NCBI GenBank assembly: GCA_035290345.1
Contig: DATDUP010000001.1
Coordinates: 1 to 17,383 of the forward strand
Direction: 5' to 3'
Source of the DNA: DATDUP01 sp035290345
Lineage (GTDB): Bacteria; Patescibacteriota; Patescibacteriia; Magasanikbacterales; UBA922
Length of the DNA: 17,383 nucleotides
Under the pieces are notes generated by a model. The model was not told the origin of the DNA. It did not search any database and saw nothing but the letters and a program-made list of their open reading frames with translations. Shown piece after piece: positions 1 to 6,948 of this stretch (positions are counted from its first letter, which is position 1; every line of letters starts with the position of its first letter). Position numbers and translations under genes: made by a program.

Positions 1-547
1 CACTAGCTCCGGCTACCACGGCTGCCCCAGTTTCCCAAGAATGATGTGGGGCCAAACCTAAAAAAGTATTTCCCCAAGCGGTTTGCCAGACAAATTGAGC
101 TAAGCCCAGAATCACAGGCAAAAAAGCACCGGCTACAAACAGTTTAACGGCTTTTTTCCAGGACACCGGCGCTATCAACACTAAGAGAAAAGTACTTAAA
201 CCCTCAATGACCCAACGTCCTTGCTGCCAAGCCACGGCCTGATCAGCGCTCCAACGCGATGTATAAAATACCCAACCCACAAATAAGAGAAAAAGACTGG
301 CGGCCAGGCGATCCTGAGAAAAATTCCAAGTTATTTTTTCTTGAGGACGATGATGCCACCAATAAAAAAAATAACTCAATAACAAGAATGCCCAAATAAT
401 CTCTACCCCATACAGGCGAAGGGTTCCATACTCCCATTTCAGACCACCAAGATATTTTTCCTGCAAAATTAAAACCGTTTGCCAAGGCAAACAAAAAAGA
501 AAGGCGGAAAAAAAGAAAACAAAAATTTTCCTAGCCCGTTCCTTCAT
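1..547 (-). CDS. O-antigen ligase/polymerase-like membrane protein, N-terminal part
   Basis: This is the first 182 codons of an open frame that starts at ATG 545-547 on the minus strand and leaves the window at base 1 without a stop. The translation is strongly hydrophobic, with several membrane segments (about residues 8-26, 48-62, 84-97, 116-130, 136-152). Motifs such as LKWEYGTLRLYGVE and FLGLAPHHSWETGAAVVAG resemble the N-terminal half of O-antigen ligase family proteins (Wzy/WaaL-like) that CPR bacteria carry. Such proteins join or polymerise lipid-linked glycans on the outer face of the membrane. The catalytic periplasmic loop lies outside the window, so the activity cannot be judged. 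The start overlaps the end of the upstream nucleotidyltransferase-like gene by 17 bases, which suggests translational coupling in the yidC operon. There is no Shine-Dalgarno motif, and T stands at -1. Family assignment is inferred from pattern, not from a search. Confidence 0.75.
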   Translation of the reverse strand, partial: MKERARKIFVFFFSAFLFCLPWQTVLILQEKYLGGLKWEYGTLRLYGVEIIWAFLLLSYFFYWWHHRPQEKITWNFSQDRLAASLFLLFVGWVFYTSRWSADQAVAWQQGRWVIEGLSTFLLVLIAPVSWKKAVKLFVAGAFLPVILGLAQFVWQTAWGNTFLGLAPHHSWETGAAVVAGAS

Positions 548-1487
548 AACCGTAATCGTTAAGAATCTTCTGCCATTGGTCTTTGAACTGCTGGCGTCGG
601 TCCTGTTCGTGAAATTTCAACATTGAATCCGTCACCACTACTGATGTTGGCTGATCCGTTCCCCGATAAACAGCCCGAAGTTTCATATGTGTCTTTTGGA
701 TCTCTCGCGTTTGTTTTTCCAACAAATCCCCATAGGATCCGCCCCAAAGCCACTCTAAAAATGTCTTCACCCGGCCCCCGAATCGCCCCAAAGTCAACCG
801 CCAATCAGGATGTAATTCCGGGCTGACTTGAGGTAAAAAAAATTGGGCAAGAAACTGATTGGCCGCCCGCAAACTCTTCCCCAAATCTTCCGGATCATAA
901 ATCGGCACCAACTGACGCAACCAATAGCTAAGATAAATATCTGGGGAAGATAGGGCGACTTTCTCCAAATTCAAAGAATCGTCGGCAATATAAAAACTCA
1001 AACAAAGTCGATCCGTTATTTTCCTATGATGACGCCGCACCCCGCCTAAACTCGCTACCAAAGTAACCAGAGCCCGGGTAAAAAAGATCCTTCCTCTCCG
1101 GGTCACTACCAAAACATCAATATCACTGTCAGCGGTCGCCGTACCCTGGGCCACGGTATTACAGACAAATACAGCTCGGACAAATGGCACCCAAAATATT
1201 TTTTTTATCGCCTGGCAGGCCGTGGCCATTTTGGTCTCGTTTATCTTCACCCGCTCCTGACGACAAGCCACATCTGCCTCGCGCCCTGGGAGACAATAGA
1301 AGCCGGTATTTTCTGACCACCAACCAGCGGTCCGGCCTTGGGCCAAAAAAGTAAAAAAATCTCTTTGACTAATTTTCTCTGGGCTATCCCAACGCCAAAA
1401 AAATAACTCTTCTTTAGTCAAAGGCTGACGGAAAAGGGAAAAATAGGCCAGGGTCTGGATAACTGATTTTTTCAATCGTTCGGACAT
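531..1487 (-). CDS. Nucleotidyltransferase-fold protein with N-terminal winged-helix-like region
   Basis: A 318-residue protein. Residues 105-130 carry the core of a Pol-beta-superfamily nucleotidyltransferase: a hydrophobic strand, then TVAQG, then SDIDVLVVTRRGR with two carboxylates at D122 and D124. The usual Gly-Ser before this block is Asn-Thr (N110-T111). The first 75 residues look like a small helical DNA-binding or regulatory domain (LKKSVIQTLAYFSLFRQPLT). Residues 185-200 (YLSYWLRQLVPIYDPE) and a long C-terminal helical part are typical of a family I know from CPR genomes annotated only as nucleotidyltransferase domain proteins. Substrate is unknown; it could be a minimal nucleotidyltransferase of an antitoxin or sugar-nucleotide type, or a catalytically weak relative. 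It follows the PRC-barrel gene by 27 nt and overlaps the O-antigen ligase-like gene by 17, so it probably belongs to the yidC operon. Stop is TAG. Confidence 0.8.
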   Translation of the reverse strand: MSERLKKSVIQTLAYFSLFRQPLTKEELFFWRWDSPEKISQRDFFTFLAQGRTAGWWSENTGFYCLPGREADVACRQERVKINETKMATACQAIKKIFWVPFVRAVFVCNTVAQGTATADSDIDVLVVTRRGRIFFTRALVTLVASLGGVRRHHRKITDRLCLSFYIADDSLNLEKVALSSPDIYLSYWLRQLVPIYDPEDLGKSLRAANQFLAQFFLPQVSPELHPDWRLTLGRFGGRVKTFLEWLWGGSYGDLLEKQTREIQKTHMKLRAVYRGTDQPTSVVVTDSMLKFHEQDRRQQFKDQWQKILNDYGYEGTG

Positions 1488-1514
1488 AGGCGAGAACAGG
1501 ACCTGGACTGAATT

Positions 1515-1799
1515 TTATTTTTCCCGCATCATCAGAGCCGGTCCCAGATTGACTTCTGTTTCTTTTCTCCGACTTTCTGTTTCTGTCGCTATTACCGCGT
1601 CCTTAACCACCATTTTTCCTTTCTCAAAACGCACTACTTGATCGCGAGAAAAAAGATTTTTTTTAGTCAACGAACGACACTCATACTGAACCACGAACTG
1701 TCCTTCTGTATCCATAATTACATCAATGATGCGACCCAATTTTTCTCCAGATTCTGTCTGAACTGTCAAACCCAACAATTTTCGCCAACTCAATCTCAT
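1515..1799 (-). CDS. PRC-barrel domain protein
   Basis: A 94-residue soluble protein made almost wholly of one PRC-barrel domain: residues 5-10 (WRKLLG), then VQTESGEKLGRIIDVIMDT (about 13-31) and the following strands to about residue 70, with a short charged tail. PRC barrels are small beta-barrels found in RimM, photosynthetic reaction-centre H subunits and many stand-alone proteins; the stand-alone forms have no agreed activity. The ATG lies 3 nt after the TAG of yidC, and AAGGG about 7 nt upstream, inside the end of yidC, can serve as ribosome binding site. The gene is therefore almost certainly translated from the yidC message. A role in membrane-protein biogenesis or as an adaptor is possible from position alone, but nothing in the sequence proves it. 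No transmembrane segment or signal peptide is visible. Confidence 0.8.
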   Translation of the reverse strand: MRLSWRKLLGLTVQTESGEKLGRIIDVIMDTEGQFVVQYECRSLTKKNLFSRDQVVRFEKGKMVVKDAVIATETESRRKETEVNLGPALMMREK

Positions 1800-1802
1800 A
1801 AC

Positions 1803-2543
1803 CTAACCCTTTACGATTTCTCCGGCTATACTAGCTTTCTTTTGCTGTTGAAAAACTACCACTTGTTGCAAAGCAGTCAGGGCGGTTGATACCAGCCAAT
1901 ACAAAGTCAAACCCGCGGGCAACTGAAAGCCGATAAACACTGTCATGATCGGCATGAAATAAGTCATGTTTTTGTTCATCATCGCCATCATATTTTCATC
2001 CTTGGCCCCAGTTCCGGCTTTGGCGGGCGGCCGTTTTGAAGAAAACATTTTGGCTTGAACAAATTGAGCCGCACCGGCTAAAACGGCCAACACCAAACTC
2101 GGTTCTCCCAATTCAAACAAGCCCAAAGTCCGGGTAGTAATAACCTCTGGGTTTTTGACAAAAGAATAAAGCAAAGACAGACTCTCTGTAGTGAGAGCCA
2201 GACGGAGCACATAATAAAAAGCTATTAAAACCGGCAATTGAACCAACAACGGTAGACAAGAAGAAAAAGGATTAACTTTATTTTCCCGATATAACCGCAT
2301 GGTTTCTTGGGCAATCTTTTGTTGATCGCCAGCGTGCTGTTTCTTCAATGCCTCCAGCTTGGGTTGCAAGTCAGTCAAAGATTTTTGGGACTTGATAGAC
2401 GTGGAAGTCAGTGGGTATAAGGCCAACCGAATCGCTATCGTGATAAGTACAATCACCACTCCCACATCCGGAATATAGTTATAAAGTAAGACAAAAATGT
2501 TATACAAGGGCTGGGTGAGAATAAGCTGAAACAATTCACGCAT
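1803..2543 (-). CDS. yidC: Membrane protein insertase YidC/Oxa1 family
   Basis: A 246-residue polytopic protein of the YidC/Oxa1/Alb3 family, which inserts and folds membrane proteins alone or with SecYEG. Visible hallmarks are the first core helix with its groove arginine (VLITIAIRLALYPL, R39), a charged cytoplasmic hairpin (about residues 50-88), NPFSSCLPLLVQLPVLIAFY (91-110), and later helices including MPIMTVFIGFQLPAGLTLYW. It lacks the large periplasmic P1 domain of proteobacterial YidC and resembles the short Gram-positive form, but no lipoprotein signal is seen. A longer frame begins at 2645, but the promoter -10 box at 2567-2572 lies inside that extension, so ATG 2541-2543, about 17 nt after the expected transcription start, is the better start. 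No Shine-Dalgarno is visible. It heads an operon with the PRC, nucleotidyltransferase and O-antigen ligase-like genes; rnpA and rpmH, the frequent neighbours of yidC, are not next to it. Confidence 0.95.
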   Translation of the reverse strand: MRELFQLILTQPLYNIFVLLYNYIPDVGVVIVLITIAIRLALYPLTSTSIKSQKSLTDLQPKLEALKKQHAGDQQKIAQETMRLYRENKVNPFSSCLPLLVQLPVLIAFYYVLRLALTTESLSLLYSFVKNPEVITTRTLGLFELGEPSLVLAVLAGAAQFVQAKMFSSKRPPAKAGTGAKDENMMAMMNKNMTYFMPIMTVFIGFQLPAGLTLYWLVSTALTALQQVVVFQQQKKASIAGEIVKG

Positions 2544-2566
2544 AAAAGAGATTAAGAAGTGCTGGC

Positions 2567-2595
2567 AGTATAACACCTTTTCTGACCCCTGCCAA
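2567..2595 (-). promoter_or_regulatory. Sigma-70-type promoter of the yidC operon
   Basis: On the minus strand TTGGCA (2590-2595), a 17-nt spacer and TATACT (2567-2572) form a near-consensus housekeeping promoter. The predicted start near 2560 gives a leader of about 17 nt before the yidC ATG and rules out the longer yidC frame. Confidence 0.8.
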
Positions 2596-2608
2596 GACCG
2601 GATGCATC

Positions 2609-2637
2609 TTCCGAATTTTGTTAAAATCAAGTAAAAT
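2609..2637 (+). promoter_or_regulatory. Possible weak promoter of the DMT transporter-tspO pair
   Basis: TTCCGA (2609-2614), 17 nt, TAAAAT (2632-2637) on the plus strand. The -10 matches 5 of 6 consensus positions but the -35 only 3 of 6. It sits back to back with the yidC promoter, in the only space where a promoter for the plus-strand pair can lie. A competing -10 is TATAAC at 2637-2642. Confidence 0.35.
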
Positions 2638-2675
2638 ATAACCATCCTGGCAACTTAACTTTTATTCACCCCCCC

Positions 2676-3524
2676 ATGCTTGGCCTGATTATTGTCTCAC
2701 TAGGTACGTTTTTAGAAGAAATCACCGACTCCATTGGTAAGGACCGGGTGAACAAACACCAACAAAGTCCTTTCACCATGGCCTTTTTGAGTTTATTCTG
2801 GGTAACCATCTTTTTCAGTTTGATTAGTCTGTTCCGCCGCGACGCTTTTGTCTTCCAGATTTCTTCTCTCCCCACTTTCATCCCCCGGGCCTTTTTAGAA
2901 ATTGCCCAATTATATGTTTCAACTTTGGCGATTGTCCGAGTGGAACGTTCCACCTTTAGTTTTATCCGCACTTTCACTATCCCCCTCTTATTATTAGTCG
3001 ATCTCATCCTGGGATACGTAATTGGCCCCTTGGCCATGGCCGGGATGGCCGTTCTCTTGCTGGCCCTTTTACTTCTGCTGCTTAACAAAGGCATTAAAAA
3101 AACTGACATTGGCTTGGTAATATTTTCTACGCTCAACGCCGTAATCACCATTTCCTTATACAAATACGACATCACCCACTTCAATTCGGTGGTAGCTGAA
3201 CAACTCATCATCTACACCCTGCTCTTGGTTTCTTTTTCCGTATTATCCTTAGTAAAGACCAAAGAGAATCCGTTCAAATCTTTAACCAAACCAATTTGTC
3301 TCATTCAATCGCTGGCCGTAGGACTGGGGGGAGTTATCATCAGCTTTGGCTATGGTTATGGTCCGGCTTCCGTGATCACCGCTGCCAAACGGGCGACGGC
3401 CGTATTTTGGTCTCTGCTGTCCGGAGGCTGGTACTTCCATGAAAAAAAAGTACTAACCCGAAGCCTCTTGGCTGTTCTCCTCCTAATTGGGCTTTCTCTT
3501 TTGGCCATCGCCTCACTTAATTAA
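2676..3524 (+). CDS. DMT/EamA-like membrane transporter
   Basis: A 282-residue integral membrane protein with about nine to ten hydrophobic segments and almost no soluble part. Length and layout fit the drug/metabolite transporter (DMT, EamA-like) superfamily. The C-terminal part (ASVITAAKRATAVFWSLLSG, then an FHEKK turn and a last hydrophobic helix) mirrors the end of EamA repeats, where a conserved Glu follows the ninth helix. Such carriers export or import small metabolites; the substrate cannot be predicted. The N-terminal half (GTFLEEITDSIGKDRV) is less typical, so a distant membrane-protein family is possible. The ATG follows a run of C and has neither a Shine-Dalgarno motif nor the T at -1 seen in all other starts of the window; a non-ATG start a few codons upstream (for example ATT at 2664) is conceivable. 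tspO follows after 4 nt. Confidence 0.65.
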   Translation: MLGLIIVSLGTFLEEITDSIGKDRVNKHQQSPFTMAFLSLFWVTIFFSLISLFRRDAFVFQISSLPTFIPRAFLEIAQLYVSTLAIVRVERSTFSFIRTFTIPLLLLVDLILGYVIGPLAMAGMAVLLLALLLLLLNKGIKKTDIGLVIFSTLNAVITISLYKYDITHFNSVVAEQLIIYTLLLVSFSVLSLVKTKENPFKSLTKPICLIQSLAVGLGGVIISFGYGYGPASVITAAKRATAVFWSLLSGGWYFHEKKVLTRSLLAVLLLIGLSLLAIASLN

Positions 3525-3528
3525 AACT

Positions 3529-4002
3529 ATGAAGAAAAAAATCAAAAAATGGTTCCCCCTGATTGTCAGTATCGCCGTTTGTCAATCCGCGGGCGGCATC
3601 GGCGCCTTGGCCACCAATCAGTCCGTACAAACCTGGTATCAAGAATTGAATAAACCCAGCTTCAGCCCCCCAGATTGGATTTTCGGACCGGTCTGGACTC
3701 TTCTCTATTTGCTGATGGGGGTCGCCCTTTTCCTGCTCTGGCAGAAAAAAGAAAAAACCTCGATAGCCATAATCTTTTTCGGAATCCAACTAATCCTAAA
3801 CAGTTTGTGGTCAATTATTTTTTTCGGTTGGCATTCGCCTTTGTTTGCCTTGGGAGAAATTATTTTTTTAGAAATCGCGATTTTAACTACCATAATTCTG
3901 GCCTGGAGACAATCTAGACCTGCCGCCATTTTGCTCCTTCCGTATCTTCTCTGGGTTGGTTTCGCCACCGTTCTAAACTGGCAAATCTACCTACTCAATT
4001 GA
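3529..4002 (+). CDS. tspO: TspO/MBR family tryptophan-rich sensory protein
   Basis: A 157-residue protein with five hydrophobic segments and the family signature in the first loop and second helix: KPSFSPPDWIFGPVWT (residues 42-57), followed by LLYLLMGVALFLLW, then NSLWSIIFFGWHSPLFALGE and, near the end, LPYLLWVGFATVLNW. TspO proteins bind tetrapyrroles and cholesterol-like ligands in the membrane and have been linked to porphyrin handling and stress signalling; the physiological role in CPR is unknown. A longer frame opens at 3487 inside the upstream gene with a TTG codon, but ATG 3529-3531, 4 nt after the stop of the transporter gene, fits the family N-terminus and implies translational coupling. 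Stop is TGA, directly followed by a strong terminator. Confidence 0.95.
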   Translation: MKKKIKKWFPLIVSIAVCQSAGGIGALATNQSVQTWYQELNKPSFSPPDWIFGPVWTLLYLLMGVALFLLWQKKEKTSIAIIFFGIQLILNSLWSIIFFGWHSPLFALGEIIFLEIAILTTIILAWRQSRPAAILLLPYLLWVGFATVLNWQIYLLN

Positions 4003-4006
4003 TAAC

Positions 4007-4033
4007 AAAACCGGTCGTTCAGACCGGTTTTTA
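4007..4033. terminator. Bidirectional intrinsic terminator between tspO and nusA
   Basis: A 10-bp perfect stem (4007-4016 with 4022-4031, core ACCGGTC/GACCGGT) closes a 5-nt loop. It is followed by T residues on the plus strand, and its A-rich left arm gives a T run on the minus strand. It sits between the convergent stops of tspO (4002) and nusA (4039), so it can serve both. Confidence 0.85.
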
Positions 4034-4038
4034 TTTCT

Positions 4039-5301
4039 TTATTCTTTTTCCTTTTCTTCTATCTCCTGGGCAGGCGTCTCTTCAGCCACTGATTCTAATG
4101 CCTCCGGCTTTTCTTCTTTTTTCTCTGCCCCTTCCTCAACCGCTTCCCCAACTAATACCTCCCCGTCTTTTGGCACAACATTCACTGCCCAACCAGTCAA
4201 CTCACCAGCGAGACGAACGTTCTGGCCACCGCGGCCAATAGCTAGAGAAAACTGATCAGCCGCCACTTTCACTGTCGCTTCCTTTTTATCTTCTGCTAAT
4301 TCTACCGAATCAATCTTCGCAGGAGACAAGGCGTTTTTTATGTATTCCACTGGATTCTCATCATACTGGATGATATCGATTTTCTCACCGCCCAATTCTT
4401 CAATAATTGTCGTAATCCGGCTACCTCGTTGACCGATACAAGAACCAATCGGATCTATTGAATCGTCGCTAGTCCAAACTGCCACCTTAGAACGATTGCC
4501 CGCATCTCGGGCGATTCCCTTTATCTCCACACTACCAGCAGAAATTTCCGGGATTTCCTCACTGAAAATTGTTTCCACCATCTTTATACTCGCTCGCGAG
4601 AGGATCACTTCTAAACCGCGCGTCCCCATGTTTACGGATTGGATATAGAAACGCAGACGAGAACCAGGACGATACTGCTCAGTTCTAATTTGTTCACTCA
4701 CCGGAACAACACCGGTGGCTTTGCCCAAATCTATGACCACTGCTCCGGTCCGGTCACGGCGCTGAACAACACCATTGACTATCTCCCCCTCTTCTTCTTT
4801 GAGTTCATCATAGACACTGTTTCTTTCTGCTTCCCGCAAACGCTGGATAACCACTTGCTTAGCCGTCTGGGCCGCCATGCGCCCAAACTCTCCCGGCACT
4901 TCCAAATCGATCTTGAGAATGTCACCAACTTTTACCCCCTTCTTTATCTCTTTAGCCTGAGTAAGCATGAGCTGGTTCTTGGGATTAAACTTGGGCAGAT
5001 CAGCCGTTTCCTCTTCTGTCAATTCCCGCCCCTCTTTCAAAGCTTCCTCGCGACGACGGTTCAACTCATCCTGGGCAGCCACCAACACGTCTTCCGCAAT
5101 GTCTTCCACCACCTCTTTTTCGTCCCAAACCTTCATATCGCCGAGTTCTGGATCAAAAATAACTTTAATGTTCTGCTGGCGATTACCAAAATCTTTGCGG
5201 TAGGCAGATGCCAAAGCCGCCTGGATTGCTTCCAGGACAATATCGTAATCTAGACCCTTTTCATCACAGATGAATTGAATGGCCTTGGTAACTTCGGACA
5301 T
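4039..5301 (-). CDS. nusA: Transcription termination/antitermination factor NusA
   Basis: A 420-residue NusA, which binds RNA polymerase and nascent RNA to control pausing, hairpin-dependent termination and antitermination. Domain order: N-terminal polymerase-binding domain (about 1-165), with a charged insertion at about 76-120 (includes LTEEETADLPKFNPKNQ) that I associate with CPR NusA; S1 domain (about 170-238, GVVQRRDRTGAVVIDLG); KH1 (about 250-313, GXXG loop GQRG at 290-293, with DPIGSCIGQRGSRI); KH2 (about 340-378, FSLAIGRGGQNVRLA). An acidic Glu-rich tail (385-420) replaces the C-terminal acidic repeats of enterobacteria. The gene stands alone: rimP and infB, usual partners, are not adjacent. 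It has its own strong promoter and a leader hairpin. The start ATG has no Shine-Dalgarno, only an A7 run and T at -1. Confidence 0.97.
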   Translation of the reverse strand: MSEVTKAIQFICDEKGLDYDIVLEAIQAALASAYRKDFGNRQQNIKVIFDPELGDMKVWDEKEVVEDIAEDVLVAAQDELNRRREEALKEGRELTEEETADLPKFNPKNQLMLTQAKEIKKGVKVGDILKIDLEVPGEFGRMAAQTAKQVVIQRLREAERNSVYDELKEEEGEIVNGVVQRRDRTGAVVIDLGKATGVVPVSEQIRTEQYRPGSRLRFYIQSVNMGTRGLEVILSRASIKMVETIFSEEIPEISAGSVEIKGIARDAGNRSKVAVWTSDDSIDPIGSCIGQRGSRITTIIEELGGEKIDIIQYDENPVEYIKNALSPAKIDSVELAEDKKEATVKVAADQFSLAIGRGGQNVRLAGELTGWAVNVVPKDGEVLVGEAVEEGAEKKEEKPEALESVAEETPAQEIEEKEKE

Positions 5302-5309
5302 ATTTTTTT

Positions 5310-5340
5310 AAAAAAATAAGTAGCCTAGTTTAGGCTACCT
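5310..5340 (-). promoter_or_regulatory. Terminator-like hairpin in the nusA leader (candidate attenuator)
   Basis: In the minus-strand leader, AGGTAGCCTA (5340-5331) pairs with TAGGCTACTT (5327-5318) around a 3-nt loop, with one G-T wobble. One A and then seven T (5316-5310) follow, so the element has the form of an intrinsic terminator. It lies after the nusA promoter and before the nusA ATG (5301), so it can only reduce transcription into nusA itself or read-through from upstream. That NusA enhances such hairpins makes autoregulation an attractive inference. Confidence 0.65.
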
Positions 5341-5355
5341 TAATAATTCAAATAA

Positions 5356-5384
5356 AGTATACCCCTTTCTTATCTTTTTGTCAA
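5356..5384 (-). promoter_or_regulatory. Near-consensus sigma-70-type promoter of nusA
   Basis: TTGACA (5379-5384 on the minus strand), a 17-nt spacer and TATACT (5356-5361). This is the strongest promoter in the window. The expected start near 5349 gives a leader of about 48 nt that contains the hairpin at 5318-5340. Confidence 0.9.
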
Positions 5385-5396
5385 GAACCAGTATCT

Positions 5397-5582
5397 TCAT
5401 AGCGGAAACCACTGATAATAAAGGCGGGAAAGGAGAAGAAAAAACAGAACTAAAAGAGCCGGACTGATCACTAAAGACATTATTGCTCTTTCTCCCCAAG
5501 TAGACCGGTCCCACAGACGATGATCACAAAAAAGGGCCAGCCCACCAAAAATCAATAAACCAAACCACACTATAACCGACAT
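5397..5582 (-). CDS. Small two-helix membrane protein of unknown function
   Basis: A 61-residue protein with two clear hydrophobic segments (about residues 2-18, VIVWFGLLIFGGLALF, and 35-52, SLVISPALLVLFFLLLS) separated by a short charged loop (DHRLWDRSTWGERA). I do not recognise a family. The ATG at 5580-5582 lies inside the end of the GT-C-like gene, overlapping it by 13 nt; a TTG two codons upstream is the only other start. Overlap and same strand suggest that it is translated with the larger gene and that its product may be a partner subunit of that membrane protein. The stop (TGA) is followed within 15 nt by the nusA promoter, and no terminator separates them. Its small size means a chance frame cannot be excluded, but hydrophobic pattern, overlap and position favour a real gene. 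Confidence 0.6.
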   Translation of the reverse strand: MSVIVWFGLLIFGGLALFCDHRLWDRSTWGERAIMSLVISPALLVLFFLLLSRLYYQWFPL

Positions 5583-6943
5583 AGGCAAATCTGTGTATTA
5601 ACCGGCTCGCAGTCAAAACGCCAAACCGGATTTTTCTCACCCAAAAAAATATAAACCGCCGGCGCCCCATACCGGGATAACAAAAAACGCACTTCAGAAA
5701 TATCTTGGGCCAACCAAAATCTGGCCCATTCTTCTCGATTCCATTTATTCTCTTCAAACATATTGGGGGCAATGACTTTTTTCCCAGAAAATCCATACAA
5801 CCAAGGTGCTTCTTTGTCTGAAAAAGCTACCACATAGTCACTTTCGGTTAAAGCCGGCAATTCTTGTATCGCCTGCCACTCTTCTGGGTCAAGGGACGGC
5901 CGGACCATAATTAATTGCCAAGAAAAAGTTAAAGCCAAACCAATCCCCCAAAACCCGATTAACCACCGCCCCAAAAAAATATGTCGGTTCTCTTGCCAAA
6001 CTGCCGCCAACCAAACCGCCGCAAAAAACAAGATAGCTAAATCCAAGGTGACAAAATACCGATGATAAAAAACCGTCTGAGACAAAAGGAGGGCTAAATT
6101 CACCAAAAGAAAAATCATCCAAAAAAGATACTGGCGCCAAAAACGAAGTAAGCCTAATAAGGCCAGGGGCAAATACCACCAAGAAAAACAGGCATACCGC
6201 CACCAACCGATAAATTGACCCGTGAAATGCGGCCGACCCTGGTCAACATATCCTTGAGCGAGCCAGCCATATTTTTGGATCTCTTGAAAATATAAAAGAT
6301 ACTCCGGCAAATTCCCCAACAAAAACAAAAAGGCAAAACCCAAGGAAATAACCAAATACTTTTTTTCTTCTTTACCCACCAAGAAAAAATAGATCAACAA
6401 GGTAAGGGCCAAAGGGACCAAAGTTAAAGGATGAACAACGCCCATCGCCGCCAAAACCGGAATCAACCAGTAAGATCGGCGGGAGAATAACCAAATCGCT
6501 CCCAACAAAAAAAAGATAGCTAAAAAACTTCGATAATAATACCAACGGAAAAATTCGAACTGAGTCAAGGAAAGGCTGAAAAGGAATAAGGCGGTGATGA
6601 TGGTATTTCTATCTTTTGCTTGGCTCTTCACCAAATAGCCCCAAACCGCCCAAAGACCCAAAGCCAGAAAAAAATACCAACCAATTTGAATAGACAGGGT
6701 AGACTCTCCTAATAATTTCAGGCCATTGGAAAAATACGTGAAACCAAAAGGAACGGGCGGAGAAAATAATTTTTCAAAATAGCCGCCAATGAGATGATGA
6801 TAAATACCAAAATCATAGCCAAACCCCGGCAAGCCAAAACGCCAATAAACAAAAACTCGACTAAAAAAGAAAACGACAAAGAGAGCGGCTATAGTCAGCC
6901 GCTCTCGATTCATTACTTTTTTAATCTCTGGCCACCGAACCAT
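5570..6943 (-). CDS. Polytopic membrane protein, GT-C glycosyltransferase-like
   Basis: A 457-residue protein with about ten to eleven membrane helices over residues 15-345 and a C-terminal soluble part of about 110 residues (from about DPEEWQAIQELPALTES). The first outer loop carries GYDFGIYHHLIGGYF with an Asp at residue 44, the place where GT-C glycosyltransferases keep their catalytic acid. These enzymes take sugars from polyprenyl-phosphate donors on the outer face of the membrane. No family 39 signature such as the FDE motif seen at the right end of the window is present, so this is a distant relative at best. Start: ATG 6941-6943, 5 nt after the stop of the upstream gene with GGAG 8 nt before it; a longer frame from 6994 overlaps that gene, and ATG 6911-6913 is an alternative. 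Probably one unit with the Cys-rich protein and the 61-residue protein. Confidence 0.65.
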   Translation of the reverse strand: MVRWPEIKKVMNRERLTIAALFVVFFFSRVFVYWRFGLPGFGYDFGIYHHLIGGYFEKLFSPPVPFGFTYFSNGLKLLGESTLSIQIGWYFFLALGLWAVWGYLVKSQAKDRNTIITALFLFSLSLTQFEFFRWYYYRSFLAIFFLLGAIWLFSRRSYWLIPVLAAMGVVHPLTLVPLALTLLIYFFLVGKEEKKYLVISLGFAFLFLLGNLPEYLLYFQEIQKYGWLAQGYVDQGRPHFTGQFIGWWRYACFSWWYLPLALLGLLRFWRQYLFWMIFLLVNLALLLSQTVFYHRYFVTLDLAILFFAAVWLAAVWQENRHIFLGRWLIGFWGIGLALTFSWQLIMVRPSLDPEEWQAIQELPALTESDYVVAFSDKEAPWLYGFSGKKVIAPNMFEENKWNREEWARFWLAQDISEVRFLLSRYGAPAVYIFLGEKNPVWRFDCEPVNTQICLCRL

Positions 6944-6948
6944 AAAAC

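Noticed and set aside
2544..2645. Longer N-terminus for YidC
   Set aside because: The -10 box of a near-consensus promoter lies inside this stretch, and the extension does not resemble YidC.
2666..3211. 181-codon minus-strand open frame
   Set aside because: It lies wholly antisense to the membrane transporter gene, has a Lys/Arg/Ser-rich composition unlike a folded protein and has no start signals.
4639..5253. 204-codon plus-strand open frame
   Set aside because: Antisense to nusA, whose domains are intact; no promoter or family signal.
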